From CBFCZU01 sp965602635 (GTDB taxonomy: Bacteria; Planctomycetota; Phycisphaerae; SM23-33), in NCBI GenBank assembly GCA_965602635.1, contig CBFCZU010000152.1:1-10456 (forward strand): a stretch of 10,456 bases of DNA, in the 5' to 3' direction. The position numbers and the translations under genes are program-made. How positions within the stretch are numbered: the stretch's first letter is position 1; each line of letters begins with the position of its first letter. Below the pieces are notes generated by a model, which was not told where the DNA came from, ran no database searches, and saw nothing but the letters and a program-made list of their open reading frames with translations. Positions 1 to 6,177 of this stretch are shown here, one piece after another.

Positions 1-18
1 GCGTCGAAGCCCCTGCGG

Positions 19-49
19 CGGATGTTGCACGCGCATAGTGCAACATCCG
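19..49. repeat. Perfect 12-bp inverted repeat upstream of the HNH gene
   Basis: Positions 19-30 pair without mismatch with 38-49 around a 7-nt loop (31-37). A second, C/G-only stem follows at once (57-61 with 66-70). Neither is followed by a T-run on either strand, so a simple intrinsic terminator is not shown. The pair could end the transcript of a gene left of the window, or be a protein-binding dyad upstream of the HNH promoter at 80-107. Confidence 0.6.
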
Positions 50-79
50 GGCTAAGCCCCCGCCCGGGGGAAGGAATGC

Positions 80-107
80 TTGCCTGAGGGCGTTTTTCTG
101 GTATATT
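80..107 (+). promoter_or_regulatory. Probable sigma70-type promoter of the HNH gene
   Basis: TTGCCT (80-85) and TATATT (102-107) are separated by 16 nt. Transcription would start near 114 and give a leader of about 40 nt to the GTG at 153. The stretch is more A/T-rich than its surroundings, as expected for a promoter. Inferred from sequence only. Confidence 0.45.
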
Positions 108-136
108 TGAGTTGGCCGGCGGCGTTTGCGCCCGGC

Positions 137-144
137 AGAGGAGA
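137..144 (+). promoter_or_regulatory. Ribosome binding site that decides the HNH start
   Basis: AGAGGAGA lies 8 nt before the GTG at 153. The longer reading frame opens with TTG at 126, upstream of this site, and would contain the site inside its coding sequence, so GTG 153 is the better start. Confidence 0.6.
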
Positions 145-152
145 CTGGAATC

Positions 153-788
153 GTGCTGGATCGTCCTTTCAGCGTGTTGAACGCGAGCGTGCTGGTGCTC
201 AACAAGCACTATGCCGCGGTGCGCGTCACGTCCGTCAGGCGGGCGTTCGGCATGCTCTATCGGCGCCTGGCCGAGGTCGTCAGCGTCGAGGAGAATCAGT
301 ACCTTTCCTACGACTTCGATTCCTGGCGTGAGGTGAGTCAGTTCCGCGCCAGGTACCAGCGCCACCGCCACGAATGGATCCGCTGCGTGCGGTTCGAGCT
401 TGCGGTTCCGCGCATAGTCCGCCTGCTGTTCTACGACCGCCTGCCGCGTCAGAACGTCAAGTTCAACCGGCGGAACATCTACGCCCGCGACCGCAACCGC
501 TGCCAGTATTGCGGCGATCGCTTCCCCACTTCCGAGCTGAGCCTCGACCACGTTGTCCCCAAGAGCCTCGGCGGGGCCACGACGTGGGGCAACGTGGTCT
601 GCGCATGCGTGGCCTGCAACGTCCGCAAGGGAGGGCGGGTGCCGGACAGCGCCGGCATGCGGCTCATCACCGAGCCGATCAAGCCCAAGCGCTCCCCTGT
701 CATGCGGCTGCGCCTCACCAGCGAGAGGTACGCCAGTTGGAGGCAGTTCCTCGACGCCGCCTACTGGGACGTCGAGCTGAAGGGCTGA
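153..788 (+). CDS. HNH endonuclease family protein
   Basis: Protein of 211 aa read from GTG 153, chosen for its well-placed AGAGGAGA site. The N-terminal part (about residues 13-43: VLVLNKHYAAVRV, then a VRRAFGMLYR segment) is the hallmark of a widespread stand-alone HNH family in which a VLVLN-type strand precedes the nuclease. The nuclease is at about 108-162: zinc-type pairs C117/C120 and C152/C155, the catalytic DH at 132-133, the central Asn at 147 and a final N156. All key positions are intact, so the fold should bind a metal and cut DNA. The physiological role of this family is not established; it is not linked here to a methylase, phage or mobile element. It is a single gene with its own promoter. 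The family call is strong; a specific role is not supported. Confidence 0.9.
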   Translation: MLDRPFSVLNASVLVLNKHYAAVRVTSVRRAFGMLYRRLAEVVSVEENQYLSYDFDSWREVSQFRARYQRHRHEWIRCVRFELAVPRIVRLLFYDRLPRQNVKFNRRNIYARDRNRCQYCGDRFPTSELSLDHVVPKSLGGATTWGNVVCACVACNVRKGGRVPDSAGMRLITEPIKPKRSPVMRLRLTSERYASWRQFLDAAYWDVELKG

Positions 789-801
789 CGCGCGCCGCAG
801 T

Positions 802-945
802 GACTACTACGGAAAGGCCGAGCAGGCGTTCCGGGGCCAGCACAACGGCCAGCCCTTCACGCACATCGTGCGGCGGCGGACGCGGTGCCTGGACTGCGGG
901 CAAACTCGGATTGACCGCACATACGAGAACCGGCCCAGGGAGTGA
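802..945 (+). pseudogene. Coding-like stretch for a small CxxC protein, start codon missing
   Basis: The frame starting at 802 encodes about 47 residues up to the TGA at 943-945: it opens DYYGKAEQAFRG, continues with a basic stretch, then CLDCGQTRIDRTYENRP. Nearly every third base is G or C through residue 33, the pattern of real coding sequence here. The frame is open only from 781 and has no ATG, GTG or TTG before an internal GTG at 868, which would leave just 25 residues. A GTG lies at 800-802 one base out of frame, so loss of a single base after a GTG start would explain the picture, as would a sequencing error. A +1 slip at the HNH stop (TGA, 786-788) could also join the two. The CxxC pair (886-897) suggests half a zinc ribbon. 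The product is not recognised. Confidence 0.45.
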
Positions 946-997
946 GGACCACCACGAAGCGGGGCAAGTCTCTCCAGCACTCCGGGGCTGGGGCATA

Positions 998-2173
998 CTA
1001 CTCCACCGCCCGGGGCGGAGGCTCTGGCGATGCCCCGCGCGATGGGCCTCCGATGTCGGGCTTTCCTTCCTCCGTGTTACGGTAGATGCGCGTCGTCGAG
1101 TAGGCGAAGTCGATGCTTGGGTGCTTGAGGAATGCCCGCAGGATGCTTTCGGATATGCGGTGCTTGATGGTCCGGCGCATCCGCACGGGGGTCAGGTACC
1201 GCAACGTCAGTTCCACGCCGTGATCGGCGATACTCGTATACACGATGGGCCCCAGCTGATCGTAATGGATGGCGTACCGCGTCTGCATCCGCTCGATCTG
1301 GCGCTTGACCTCATCCCCGATCTTCTCAGCCTCCGTTTCGGCCTTGTCGAGCATGAGCGTCTTGGCGAGTTCCCAGTTGCTCTCGAACGTGACAACCGTG
1401 GAGAACTCGTTCCACACGAACGGGAAGCCCTTGCTGTAGTTGTGAACGGCGTGACGCAGGACCATGCTGTTCGGGAGGATGGACATTCGCCCAGTGCTCT
1501 GGTCGGCCTTGACCCAGTTCCCGACCTCCAGCAGTGATGTCTGGAACACGCTGATGTCGATTACATCGCCCACACGGCCGTCTATCTCGATGCGGTCGCC
1601 GATATCGAAGGGCCTGCGGACCACGACGAGCAGCCAGCCCGCAATGCACAGCAGCGTCTCCTGCATCGACAGCGCCAGGCCCACACCGACGATGCCCAGG
1701 AACACTCCGAGATTCTGCACCTGCCTGGCCCAGATGAAGGTCGCGGCAATCAGGAAGACCAAGACGCCGATCCATACCGTCGTCAGGCGGATCTTGTGCC
1801 GGGCTTCAATCTGGACCGACCTGCTGATGAGCGCGCGTTGCGCCCCCCGTCCCAGGATGTAAGCGATCGCCCCCGCCGCGCACGTCCACAGGATGTTCTC
1901 GATCAGGGTCCGCGCGCCGGTCACCGGGGGCTCCTGGCCGGAGCCCAGCGCCCAGTTCGCCCAGATCTGGACGATCACCAGCAGTGCGAGCAGCACGATG
2001 CCAAGGTCCAGCAGCCGGGCCTTGCTTCTGGACGCGCCTGGCCCGGTCGAGCGCAGGCGAAGGAGTTTCCGTACGAACAGATAGACCGCAGCGGCTCCGA
2101 GGACCGTTACGGCAGACCACAGGATGGGGTAATAGCCCCCCGTCGATAGCCAGTCCCATAAGCGTTGCCACAT
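998..2173 (-). CDS. MscS-family mechanosensitive ion channel
   Basis: Protein of 391 aa from ATG 2173, 2 nt after the corA stop; an alternative ATG at 2185 (four residues longer) would overlap the end of corA. It is an inner-membrane channel that opens under membrane tension to release solutes on hypo-osmotic shock. Five hydrophobic segments are visible at about 14-35, 54-76, 90-108, 130-149 and 155-185. The last is the Gly/Ala-rich pore helix (FLGIVGVGLALSMQETLL) running into the conserved PFDIGDRIEI and the small beta domain with VFQTSLLEV and ILPNS. The soluble C-terminal domain follows to a Pro-rich tail. Length exceeds the 286 aa of E. coli MscS because of two extra N-terminal helices, as in the larger YbdG/YnaI-type members. 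The tight spacing implies translational coupling with corA. Confidence 0.92.
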   Translation of the reverse strand: MWQRLWDWLSTGGYYPILWSAVTVLGAAAVYLFVRKLLRLRSTGPGASRSKARLLDLGIVLLALLVIVQIWANWALGSGQEPPVTGARTLIENILWTCAAGAIAYILGRGAQRALISRSVQIEARHKIRLTTVWIGVLVFLIAATFIWARQVQNLGVFLGIVGVGLALSMQETLLCIAGWLLVVVRRPFDIGDRIEIDGRVGDVIDISVFQTSLLEVGNWVKADQSTGRMSILPNSMVLRHAVHNYSKGFPFVWNEFSTVVTFESNWELAKTLMLDKAETEAEKIGDEVKRQIERMQTRYAIHYDQLGPIVYTSIADHGVELTLRYLTPVRMRRTIKHRISESILRAFLKHPSIDFAYSTTRIYRNTEEGKPDIGGPSRGASPEPPPRAVE

Positions 2174-2175
2174 GG

Positions 2176-3246
2176 CTACATCCATTTCTTCCGTTTGATG
2201 TAGAGGATCATCCCGACGGCAACGGCAACCATCAGGACCAGCGCGGCTGCGTAACCCCAGCGCCATTCGAGCTCCGGCATGGCCTTGAAGTTCATGCCGT
2301 AGATGCCCGCGATGAAGGTCAGTGGGATGAAGATGGTCGCGATGACCGTGAGCACCTTCATCACTTCGTTCATGCGGTTGCTCAGGCTGGAGAGGTAAGT
2401 GTCGAGCATCCCCGAGAGCATCTCTCGGAACGTTTCGGTGGTGTCGATGACCTGAATCGCATGATCGTAGAGGTCGCGGAGGTAGGGATTGAGTCCGTCA
2501 CCGATCAAGGGCGATTCGGCTCGCTCCAGGCCAGCGACCATCTCCCGCACGGGCCAGATGTTCCTTCGGATGAAGAGGCCATCGCGCTTCAGTTGATAGA
2601 TCGTCTGTAGGGTCTCGGGTCCGGGTCGGGATATGAGCTCATCCTCCAGCAACTCGACCTGTTCCCCTCGCCGCTCCAAGACGGCGAAGTACCCGTCCAC
2701 GATGGCGTCCAGCAGGCTGTAGGCGAGGTAATCGCTTCCCATTCTACGGATGCGTCCCTTCCCGGACCGGATACGGCCGCGGACGGCTTCGAAGACATCG
2801 CCGGGCCGCTCCTGAAATGAAATCACGAAGTCCTTCCCGAGCACCAGGCTCACCTGCTCGATGGTCGCCTTTTCGTTGGCGGTGTCCCACTGCATCATCT
2901 TGACGATGATGAAGATGTAGTCGTCAAAGTCCTCCACTTTGGGCCGATGGTCGCTGTTGACGATGTCTTCCTGAACGAGGGGGTGCAGGCCGAACCGCTC
3001 CGCCAGCGCTCCGATGACCTGCGCGTCCTGCAGGCCGTCGATGTTGATCCAGGTGACGGAGGACCTGTCCCTGTCTGGAGAACACCCCTCGATGCTGTCA
3101 ACGTGCTCTTCTCGGACGTTGCCGGCGTCGTAGTCGAATACTGTGATGCCAACCGGTGAACCGGCGTCCTTGCCGAGGTAGATGGGCGTGCCGGGCGGAA
3201 GTCCCTGCTTGCCCGAACGTGTCTGGATGAGCTTTCGTCTTCTCAT
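2176..3246 (-). CDS. corA: CorA-type Mg2+/Co2+ transporter
   Basis: Protein of 356 aa from ATG 3246, chosen for AAAGGA at 3254-3259 (7-nt spacing) and because the family's N-terminus aligns there; an upstream ATG at 3300 lacks such a site. CorA forms homopentameric divalent-cation channels in the inner membrane. A large soluble N-terminal funnel (with HPLVQEDIVN and RPKVEDFDDYIFIIVKM, both typical of the family) precedes two C-terminal membrane helices. The signature GMN is at 317-319, in YGMNF right after the first helix (TVIATIFIPLTFIAGI), and the second helix ends in a basic KRKKWM tail. Length and GMN position match the Thermotoga CorA class. It is the first gene of an operon with the MscS channel. 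Its upstream region has competing inverted repeats (3333-3478) that could regulate it. Confidence 0.95.
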   Translation of the reverse strand: MRRRKLIQTRSGKQGLPPGTPIYLGKDAGSPVGITVFDYDAGNVREEHVDSIEGCSPDRDRSSVTWINIDGLQDAQVIGALAERFGLHPLVQEDIVNSDHRPKVEDFDDYIFIIVKMMQWDTANEKATIEQVSLVLGKDFVISFQERPGDVFEAVRGRIRSGKGRIRRMGSDYLAYSLLDAIVDGYFAVLERRGEQVELLEDELISRPGPETLQTIYQLKRDGLFIRRNIWPVREMVAGLERAESPLIGDGLNPYLRDLYDHAIQVIDTTETFREMLSGMLDTYLSSLSNRMNEVMKVLTVIATIFIPLTFIAGIYGMNFKAMPELEWRWGYAAALVLMVAVAVGMILYIKRKKWM

Positions 3247-3332
3247 TCCGTGTTCCTTTGCGGCGATTGCCCGTCTCCGACCGGCTGAAACGGAAGCCAT
3301 CTCGGTTCAAGGCCAGCGAACGGCCTCGACAC

Positions 3333-3392
3333 GGCATTCTACATGGACTCGCGACCCCATGTAGGGCATTTCTGCGGCGATGCCACATGGGG
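3333..3392 (-). promoter_or_regulatory. Three-copy CCATGT inverted-repeat cluster upstream of corA
   Basis: CTACATGG (3339-3346) is complementary to CCATGTAG (3357-3364) over a 10-nt loop. The middle element, extended as CCCCATGT (3355-3362) plus GGCAT (3365-3369), is also complementary to ATGCC plus ACATGGGG (3380-3392), giving 13 pairs with a 2-nt bulge. The middle element can therefore pair with either neighbour but not both. The cluster lies about 90-150 nt before the corA start. Read as RNA it is a two-state leader; read as DNA it is three copies of a regulator half-site overlapping a possible -10 (TAGAAT, 3341-3336). No known Mg2+ leader (M-box) is recognised. Confidence 0.5.
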
Positions 3393-3418
3393 CAATACGG
3401 CAAGGCGATCCGGCGGCC

Positions 3419-3478
3419 ACACCAGAAACAATTCGGATTCCGAATAGGTTCCCTCTGGTGTCCTTGATGGGGGACACC
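3419..3478. repeat. Nested and overlapping inverted repeats between corA and the candidate small RNA
   Basis: ACACCAGA (3419-3426) pairs with TCTGGTGT (3454-3461); inside it ATTCGG (3431-3436) pairs with CCGAAT (3440-3445). The right arm overlaps a further hairpin, GGTGTCC (3457-3463) with GGACACC (3472-3478), so the two cannot both form. All arms are perfect. The stretch ends in the -35 region of the plus-strand promoter at 3464. Confidence 0.6.
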
Positions 3479-3492
3479 CAGGGCCGTCTAAT
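3464..3492 (+). promoter_or_regulatory. Probable promoter of the candidate small RNA
   Basis: TTGATG (3464-3469) and TCTAAT (3487-3492, five of six consensus bases) are separated by exactly 17 nt. Initiation would fall near 3499, just before the first strong hairpin. There is no plus-strand open reading frame of any quality between here and the terminator. It points away from corA. Confidence 0.5.
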
Positions 3493-3498
3493 AGTGTG

Positions 3499-3642
3499 AG
3501 AGCAGCCCGCGGGCTGCCCGCAAGGGCGGGCCGCGGGAACCGAATACAGCCCAGGGAACAGGCCTGGCCAGGCCTGAGCTCCCCACGGGACTGAAGCCCC
3601 ACCTTTCCCGACATGTCGGGATGGAGGCGGGGCTTTTTCTTT
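3499..3642 (+). ncRNA. Candidate small RNA of about 145 nt, three hairpins and a U-run
   Basis: A complete plus-strand transcription unit without a protein gene. It begins about 7 nt after a TTGATG-17-TCTAAT promoter and ends in a T-run after a strong hairpin. Hairpin 1: CCCGCG/CGCGGG (3506-3511, 3532-3537) enclosing GCCCGC/GCGGGC (3516-3521, 3526-3531) with an AAGG loop. Hairpin 2: GGGA/TCCC (3554-3557, 3580-3583) enclosing CAGGCC/GGCCTG (3559-3564, 3571-3576). Hairpin 3 is the terminator (3595-3634). It does not show the conserved features of tmRNA, RNase P RNA, 6S RNA or SRP RNA that I can recall. The corA gene diverges from it and the DUF1571 gene points toward it. Boundaries are inferred from promoter and terminator. 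Confidence 0.45.
3595..3642 (+). terminator. Rho-independent terminator on the plus strand with no upstream protein gene
   Basis: AGCCCC (3595-3600) pairs with GGGGCT (3629-3634), CCT (3602-3604) with AGG (3625-3627), and the apex is the perfect 16-bp palindrome TCCCGACATGTCGGGA (3606-3621). It is followed by TTTTTCTTT (3634-3642). The T-run is on the plus strand only. The only gene ending nearby (DUF1571) is on the minus strand, so the terminator needs a plus-strand transcript to serve. Confidence 0.75.
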
Positions 3643-3694
3643 GGGCGACTTGGAACGGACAGAGACCCGACGGATGTGGGGCGGAGTGGTCTGG

Positions 3695-3718
3695 AAAAAT
3701 TCGGGTGAGAGACGCCCG
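3695..3718 (-). terminator. Weak terminator-like hairpin after the DUF1571 gene
   Basis: Read on the minus strand, CGGG (3718-3715) can pair with CCCG (3705-3702) across a 9-nt loop, followed at once by AATTTTT. It begins 6 nt beyond the DUF1571 stop codon. The stem is only 4 bp, so termination here is a weak call. Confidence 0.3.
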
Positions 3719-3724
3719 CGCGAG

Positions 3725-4561
3725 CTACATGCCGTTGGCCTTGGGCGTGAAGTCCTCCTCGCCCAGGCCCACGTTGAGCTGCACGTTCTCGTAGAAGTAC
3801 GAGCACGCCAGCCGGTCGTCCCAATCGGTGCTCTCCAGGCCGAGCAGGATCAGGTCATCGACGTCCAGGTACCAGATGGTGGTCTTGCCGGGGTAATCCT
3901 TCCTGGCCGGCAGGACGCGCTGGAGTTTCATCGCCTTCCGCCCGCCGACGTTGAAGTAGCCCAGGAAGCTGATCTCGCACTCGTTGCGGCTGTGGGCAAG
4001 CTCGTACACCCGCAGCAAGCTTTCCATCGAGCGGCGGAAGCCGAACATCGTCACCGGGCGGAGCGTGTTGGCCATCACGTCCTTGCTCTCGGGGTTACGC
4101 TCGACGGACTTGCCGCCCGTGAAAATGATCAACGCGCCCTTGGGCTTGACCAGCATGTTGCCGTTGTGCTTGCCGTCCACGTACAGCACGCGGTCGCCCA
4201 TTGGAGCGTTCTTGACCCAGCGCATGGCCACGGAGAAGGGCTCCTCGAGGAACTTGATCTCCATCTCCTGCCTGGGGCGCAGCCGCCCGCTGATCCGTTC
4301 CTGCTTGCTGAACTTGCAGCGGTAGTCGCCGACGGTGTCGCGGTAGTGGGCCAGGGCCTTCTTCAAGAGGGCGACGTGGTCGGTCTTGGCCAGCCGCTCC
4401 AGCTCGCCGCTGGCGCCGGCACCGGAAAGGGCGCCCACGGCGACAGCATCGTGGCGAGCATCCGACGGCGCGCACTGGATGCAGAACAAGGCCGCCAGAA
4501 GCAGCCCAACCCCCAGCCGAACACGACTATTCGTCGACCGAAGCATTCGCTTCCAGGACAT
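3725..4561 (-). CDS. DUF1571 domain protein, predicted exported
   Basis: Protein of 278 aa from ATG 4561, chosen for GAGGTG (4572-4567, 5-nt spacing) and because a signal sequence starts there; an upstream ATG at 4669 adds 36 residues with no family character. Basic residues then a hydrophobic core (LGVGLLLAALFCI, about 16-28) indicate export; the cysteine at 30 is not in a canonical lipobox, so lipidation is doubtful. The mature part opens with HYRDTVGDYRCKFSKQER and includes FLEEPFSVAMRW, LYVDGKHNG and TIWYLDVDDLILLG, the pattern of DUF1571, a planctomycete-centred family of unknown function whose alternating strands resemble lipoprotein-carrier folds. It is a single gene, diverging from the epimerase gene, with its own promoter at 4751-4778. 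The function is not known. Confidence 0.85.
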   Translation of the reverse strand: MSWKRMLRSTNSRVRLGVGLLLAALFCIQCAPSDARHDAVAVGALSGAGASGELERLAKTDHVALLKKALAHYRDTVGDYRCKFSKQERISGRLRPRQEMEIKFLEEPFSVAMRWVKNAPMGDRVLYVDGKHNGNMLVKPKGALIIFTGGKSVERNPESKDVMANTLRPVTMFGFRRSMESLLRVYELAHSRNECEISFLGYFNVGGRKAMKLQRVLPARKDYPGKTTIWYLDVDDLILLGLESTDWDDRLACSYFYENVQLNVGLGEEDFTPKANGM

Positions 4562-4750
4562 TGCCGCACCTCTCTGGGGAGGCGGCCCGACACCGATGCC
4601 GGCGACGGCTACGCCGATACCCGACGACCTCACTTTAGATCGACACGCGATGGTGTTGAACTTGAGCACCGATCACCCGTCTCCGACGGGCCGCCAGAAC
4701 ATAGCAAGGCGCCCGAGCGTTCCGCCTATCCCGCGGAATTCGTTTCGGGG

Positions 4751-4778
4751 AGTATAAGCACCGCGCCAGTGGATTCAA
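4751..4778 (-). promoter_or_regulatory. Probable promoter of the DUF1571 gene
   Basis: Read on the minus strand: TTGAAT (4778-4773), a 16-nt spacer, TATACT (4756-4751, five of six consensus bases). Initiation near 4744 gives a 5' leader of about 180 nt before the ATG at 4561. Within that leader I see no recognised riboswitch. Confidence 0.5.
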
Positions 4779-4825
4779 ACGTTTTTTTCGGCATATTATT
4801 GCATTGCCCCGGGGGCGGGGGAGCC

Positions 4826-4854
4826 TTGACATGGCCGCGGGGCGGCCCTAAAGT
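4826..4854 (+). promoter_or_regulatory. Promoter of the epimerase gene
   Basis: A perfect TTGACA (4826-4831), a 17-nt spacer and TAAAGT (4849-4854). Initiation near 4861 leaves an 18-nt leader carrying AAAGGA (4867-4872) 6 nt before the ATG. It lies back to back with the DUF1571 promoter; the A/T-rich stretch 4780-4802 sits between them. Confidence 0.65.
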
Positions 4855-4878
4855 CCGCCCGGATCGAAAGGAACCGCG

Positions 4879-5874
4879 ATGAACCTTCTTACCGGAGCAA
4901 CGGGGCTGCTGGGCAGCCATATCGCCGCGAAGCTCCGCGCCGCCGGGCGCGACGTGCGGGCCCTGGTCCGCGGCAGCTCCGACACGAGCTTCCTGGACAG
5001 CATCGGCGTTACCAAGGCCGTCGGCGACCTAACCGACGCCGATTCGCTGGCAGCGGCGCTGGACGGCGTCGAGACCGTCTATCACGTCGCCGCCCGCGTG
5101 GGCGACTGGGGCCCGTGGGAGGAGTTTGTCGCGGTGACCATCGGCGGCACGCGGAACATGATACAGGCGGCCGCCCGGGCCGGCGCCAAGCGGTTCCTGC
5201 ACATCTCGTCCATCAGCGCCTACGGGCACCCCAACGGCGAGGGGCTGGTGCTCGATGAGACCGCCCCGCTGGGATACAACCTCCACAAGTGGAGCTACTA
5301 CAGCCGGACGAAGGTCGAGGCCGAGAAGGTCGTCTGGGCCGCCCAGGAGCGGGGCGACGTCCCGGTGACCGTCATCCGCCCGAGCTGGCTCTACGGCGAG
5401 CGCGACCGGGCCTCGATGCCACGCCTGATGCGCGCCATCAGCGCGGGCAAGGGCAAGCTCATCGGCGACGGGACCAACCGCCTCAACCTCACCTACGCCG
5501 GCAACGAGGCCGACGGGTGCATCCTCGCCGCCGAATCGCCCAAGGCAGCCGGGCAGGCCTACAACCTCTGCAACGACGGCGAGATCACCCAGGCCGAGTA
5601 CCTCAACAAGATCGCCGCGAGCATCGGGGCAAAGCCAGTCACCAAGAAGGTGCCCTACAAGGTGGCGTATTCAGCGGCGTTCCTGATGGAGCTTTTCGGG
5701 CACATGGTCGGGCGCAAGAGCCCCCCGCTGGTGACGCGCTATTCGGTGTGGCTGATAGGCAGGCGGTGTTTCTTCAGCTCGGAAAAAATCGCCCGCGAAC
5801 TGGGATACGTCCCGGCCGTTGGATACGATGAAGGCATCTCCAGGGCCGTCGCCTGGGCCATGGGGCAAACGTAA
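4879..5874 (+). CDS. Extended-SDR NAD(P)-dependent epimerase/reductase
   Basis: Protein of 331 aa from ATG 4879, with AAAGGA 6 nt upstream and its own promoter. It is an extended short-chain dehydrogenase: Rossmann motif TGATGLLG (5-12), GDL at 49-51, YHVAA (68-72), an SSISAY segment (110-115) supplying the catalytic Ser, and Y141-x3-K145 (YSRTK). R31 at the end of the second strand favours NADP over NAD. WLYGERD (170-176) and the C-terminal half resemble the 3-beta-hydroxysteroid dehydrogenase/dihydroflavonol-reductase branch rather than UDP-galactose epimerases. Planctomycetes have many such genes, acting on sterol-like, isoprenoid or sugar substrates; nothing nearby fixes the substrate. 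Appears monocistronic, convergent with the response regulator. Confidence 0.88.
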   Translation: MNLLTGATGLLGSHIAAKLRAAGRDVRALVRGSSDTSFLDSIGVTKAVGDLTDADSLAAALDGVETVYHVAARVGDWGPWEEFVAVTIGGTRNMIQAAARAGAKRFLHISSISAYGHPNGEGLVLDETAPLGYNLHKWSYYSRTKVEAEKVVWAAQERGDVPVTVIRPSWLYGERDRASMPRLMRAISAGKGKLIGDGTNRLNLTYAGNEADGCILAAESPKAAGQAYNLCNDGEITQAEYLNKIAASIGAKPVTKKVPYKVAYSAAFLMELFGHMVGRKSPPLVTRYSVWLIGRRCFFSSEKIARELGYVPAVGYDEGISRAVAWAMGQT

Positions 5875-5973
5875 TCTCTGAAAAGATAGGGCCTTCGGGG
5901 CTACCCCCCAGCCTCTCCCGCGGACCGGCACCACAGGCACAAACTCATGGGCCGCTTGGATTATCGCTTTTTT

Positions 5974-6010
5974 CTGGGGATGATGGGTAGACAGGTGGCC
6001 TGGGGATGAT
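5974..6010 (+). repeat. Direct repeat CTGGGGATGAT, two copies 26 bp apart
   Basis: Identical 11-bp copies at 5974-5984 and 6000-6010, each followed by a GGGTA (5985-5989 and 6013-6017). The first copy follows a TTTTTT run (5968-5973). A 26-bp offset is not a whole number of helical turns. No gene is nearby except the end of the epimerase gene. Confidence 0.5.
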
Positions 6011-6025
6011 TAGGGTATGTCCTTC

Positions 6026-6057
6026 CGTGGCAAACCTGCCACGTCTTGCCGACGTGG
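6026..6057 (+). repeat. Two mutually exclusive hairpins in the gene-free stretch
   Basis: CGTGGCA (6026-6032) pairs with TGCCACG (6037-6043) over a 4-nt loop. CCACGTC (6039-6045) pairs with GACGTGG (6051-6057) over a 5-nt loop. The arms share CCACG (6039-6043), so only one can form. Further perfect hairpins follow at 6089-6107 (GGGGCC/GGCCCC) and 6148-6167 (GGGACGG/CCGTCCC). There is no open reading frame of quality here. Confidence 0.5.
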
Positions 6058-6177
6058 GGGCGTGGGGCGTCGGATACGTTGGAGGTATGGGGCCCAGAGA
6101 TGGCCCCGGCGTTTCGTCGGCACGACTTGAGGTGCGGCTAATTGGCCGGGACGGTTAGAGCCGTCCCGACCACGTTG

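Noticed and set aside
974..991. Terminator for HNH or mscS (CCAGC/GCTGG)
   Set aside because: The stem is only 5 bp with an 8-nt loop and no T-run on either strand.
374..1537. Long plus-strand reading frame across the HNH gene and into mscS
   Set aside because: It overlaps the HNH gene in another frame and the mscS gene on the opposite strand; its translation is Arg/Pro/Ala-rich with no domain, a by-product of high GC.
3247..3480. M-box Mg2+ riboswitch before corA
   Set aside because: The conserved M-box segments are not present; only competing inverted repeats can be supported.
3481..3642. SRP RNA, 6S RNA, tmRNA or RNase P RNA
   Set aside because: The conserved SRP domain-IV loop, the 6S central bubble, a tRNA-like tmRNA end and the RNase P core motifs are not seen in the sequence.
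3641..4882. 413-residue plus-strand frame antisense to DUF1571
   Set aside because: The opposite strand carries a clear family protein with signal sequence and ribosome site; this frame is an antisense shadow rich in His/Val/Leu without motifs.
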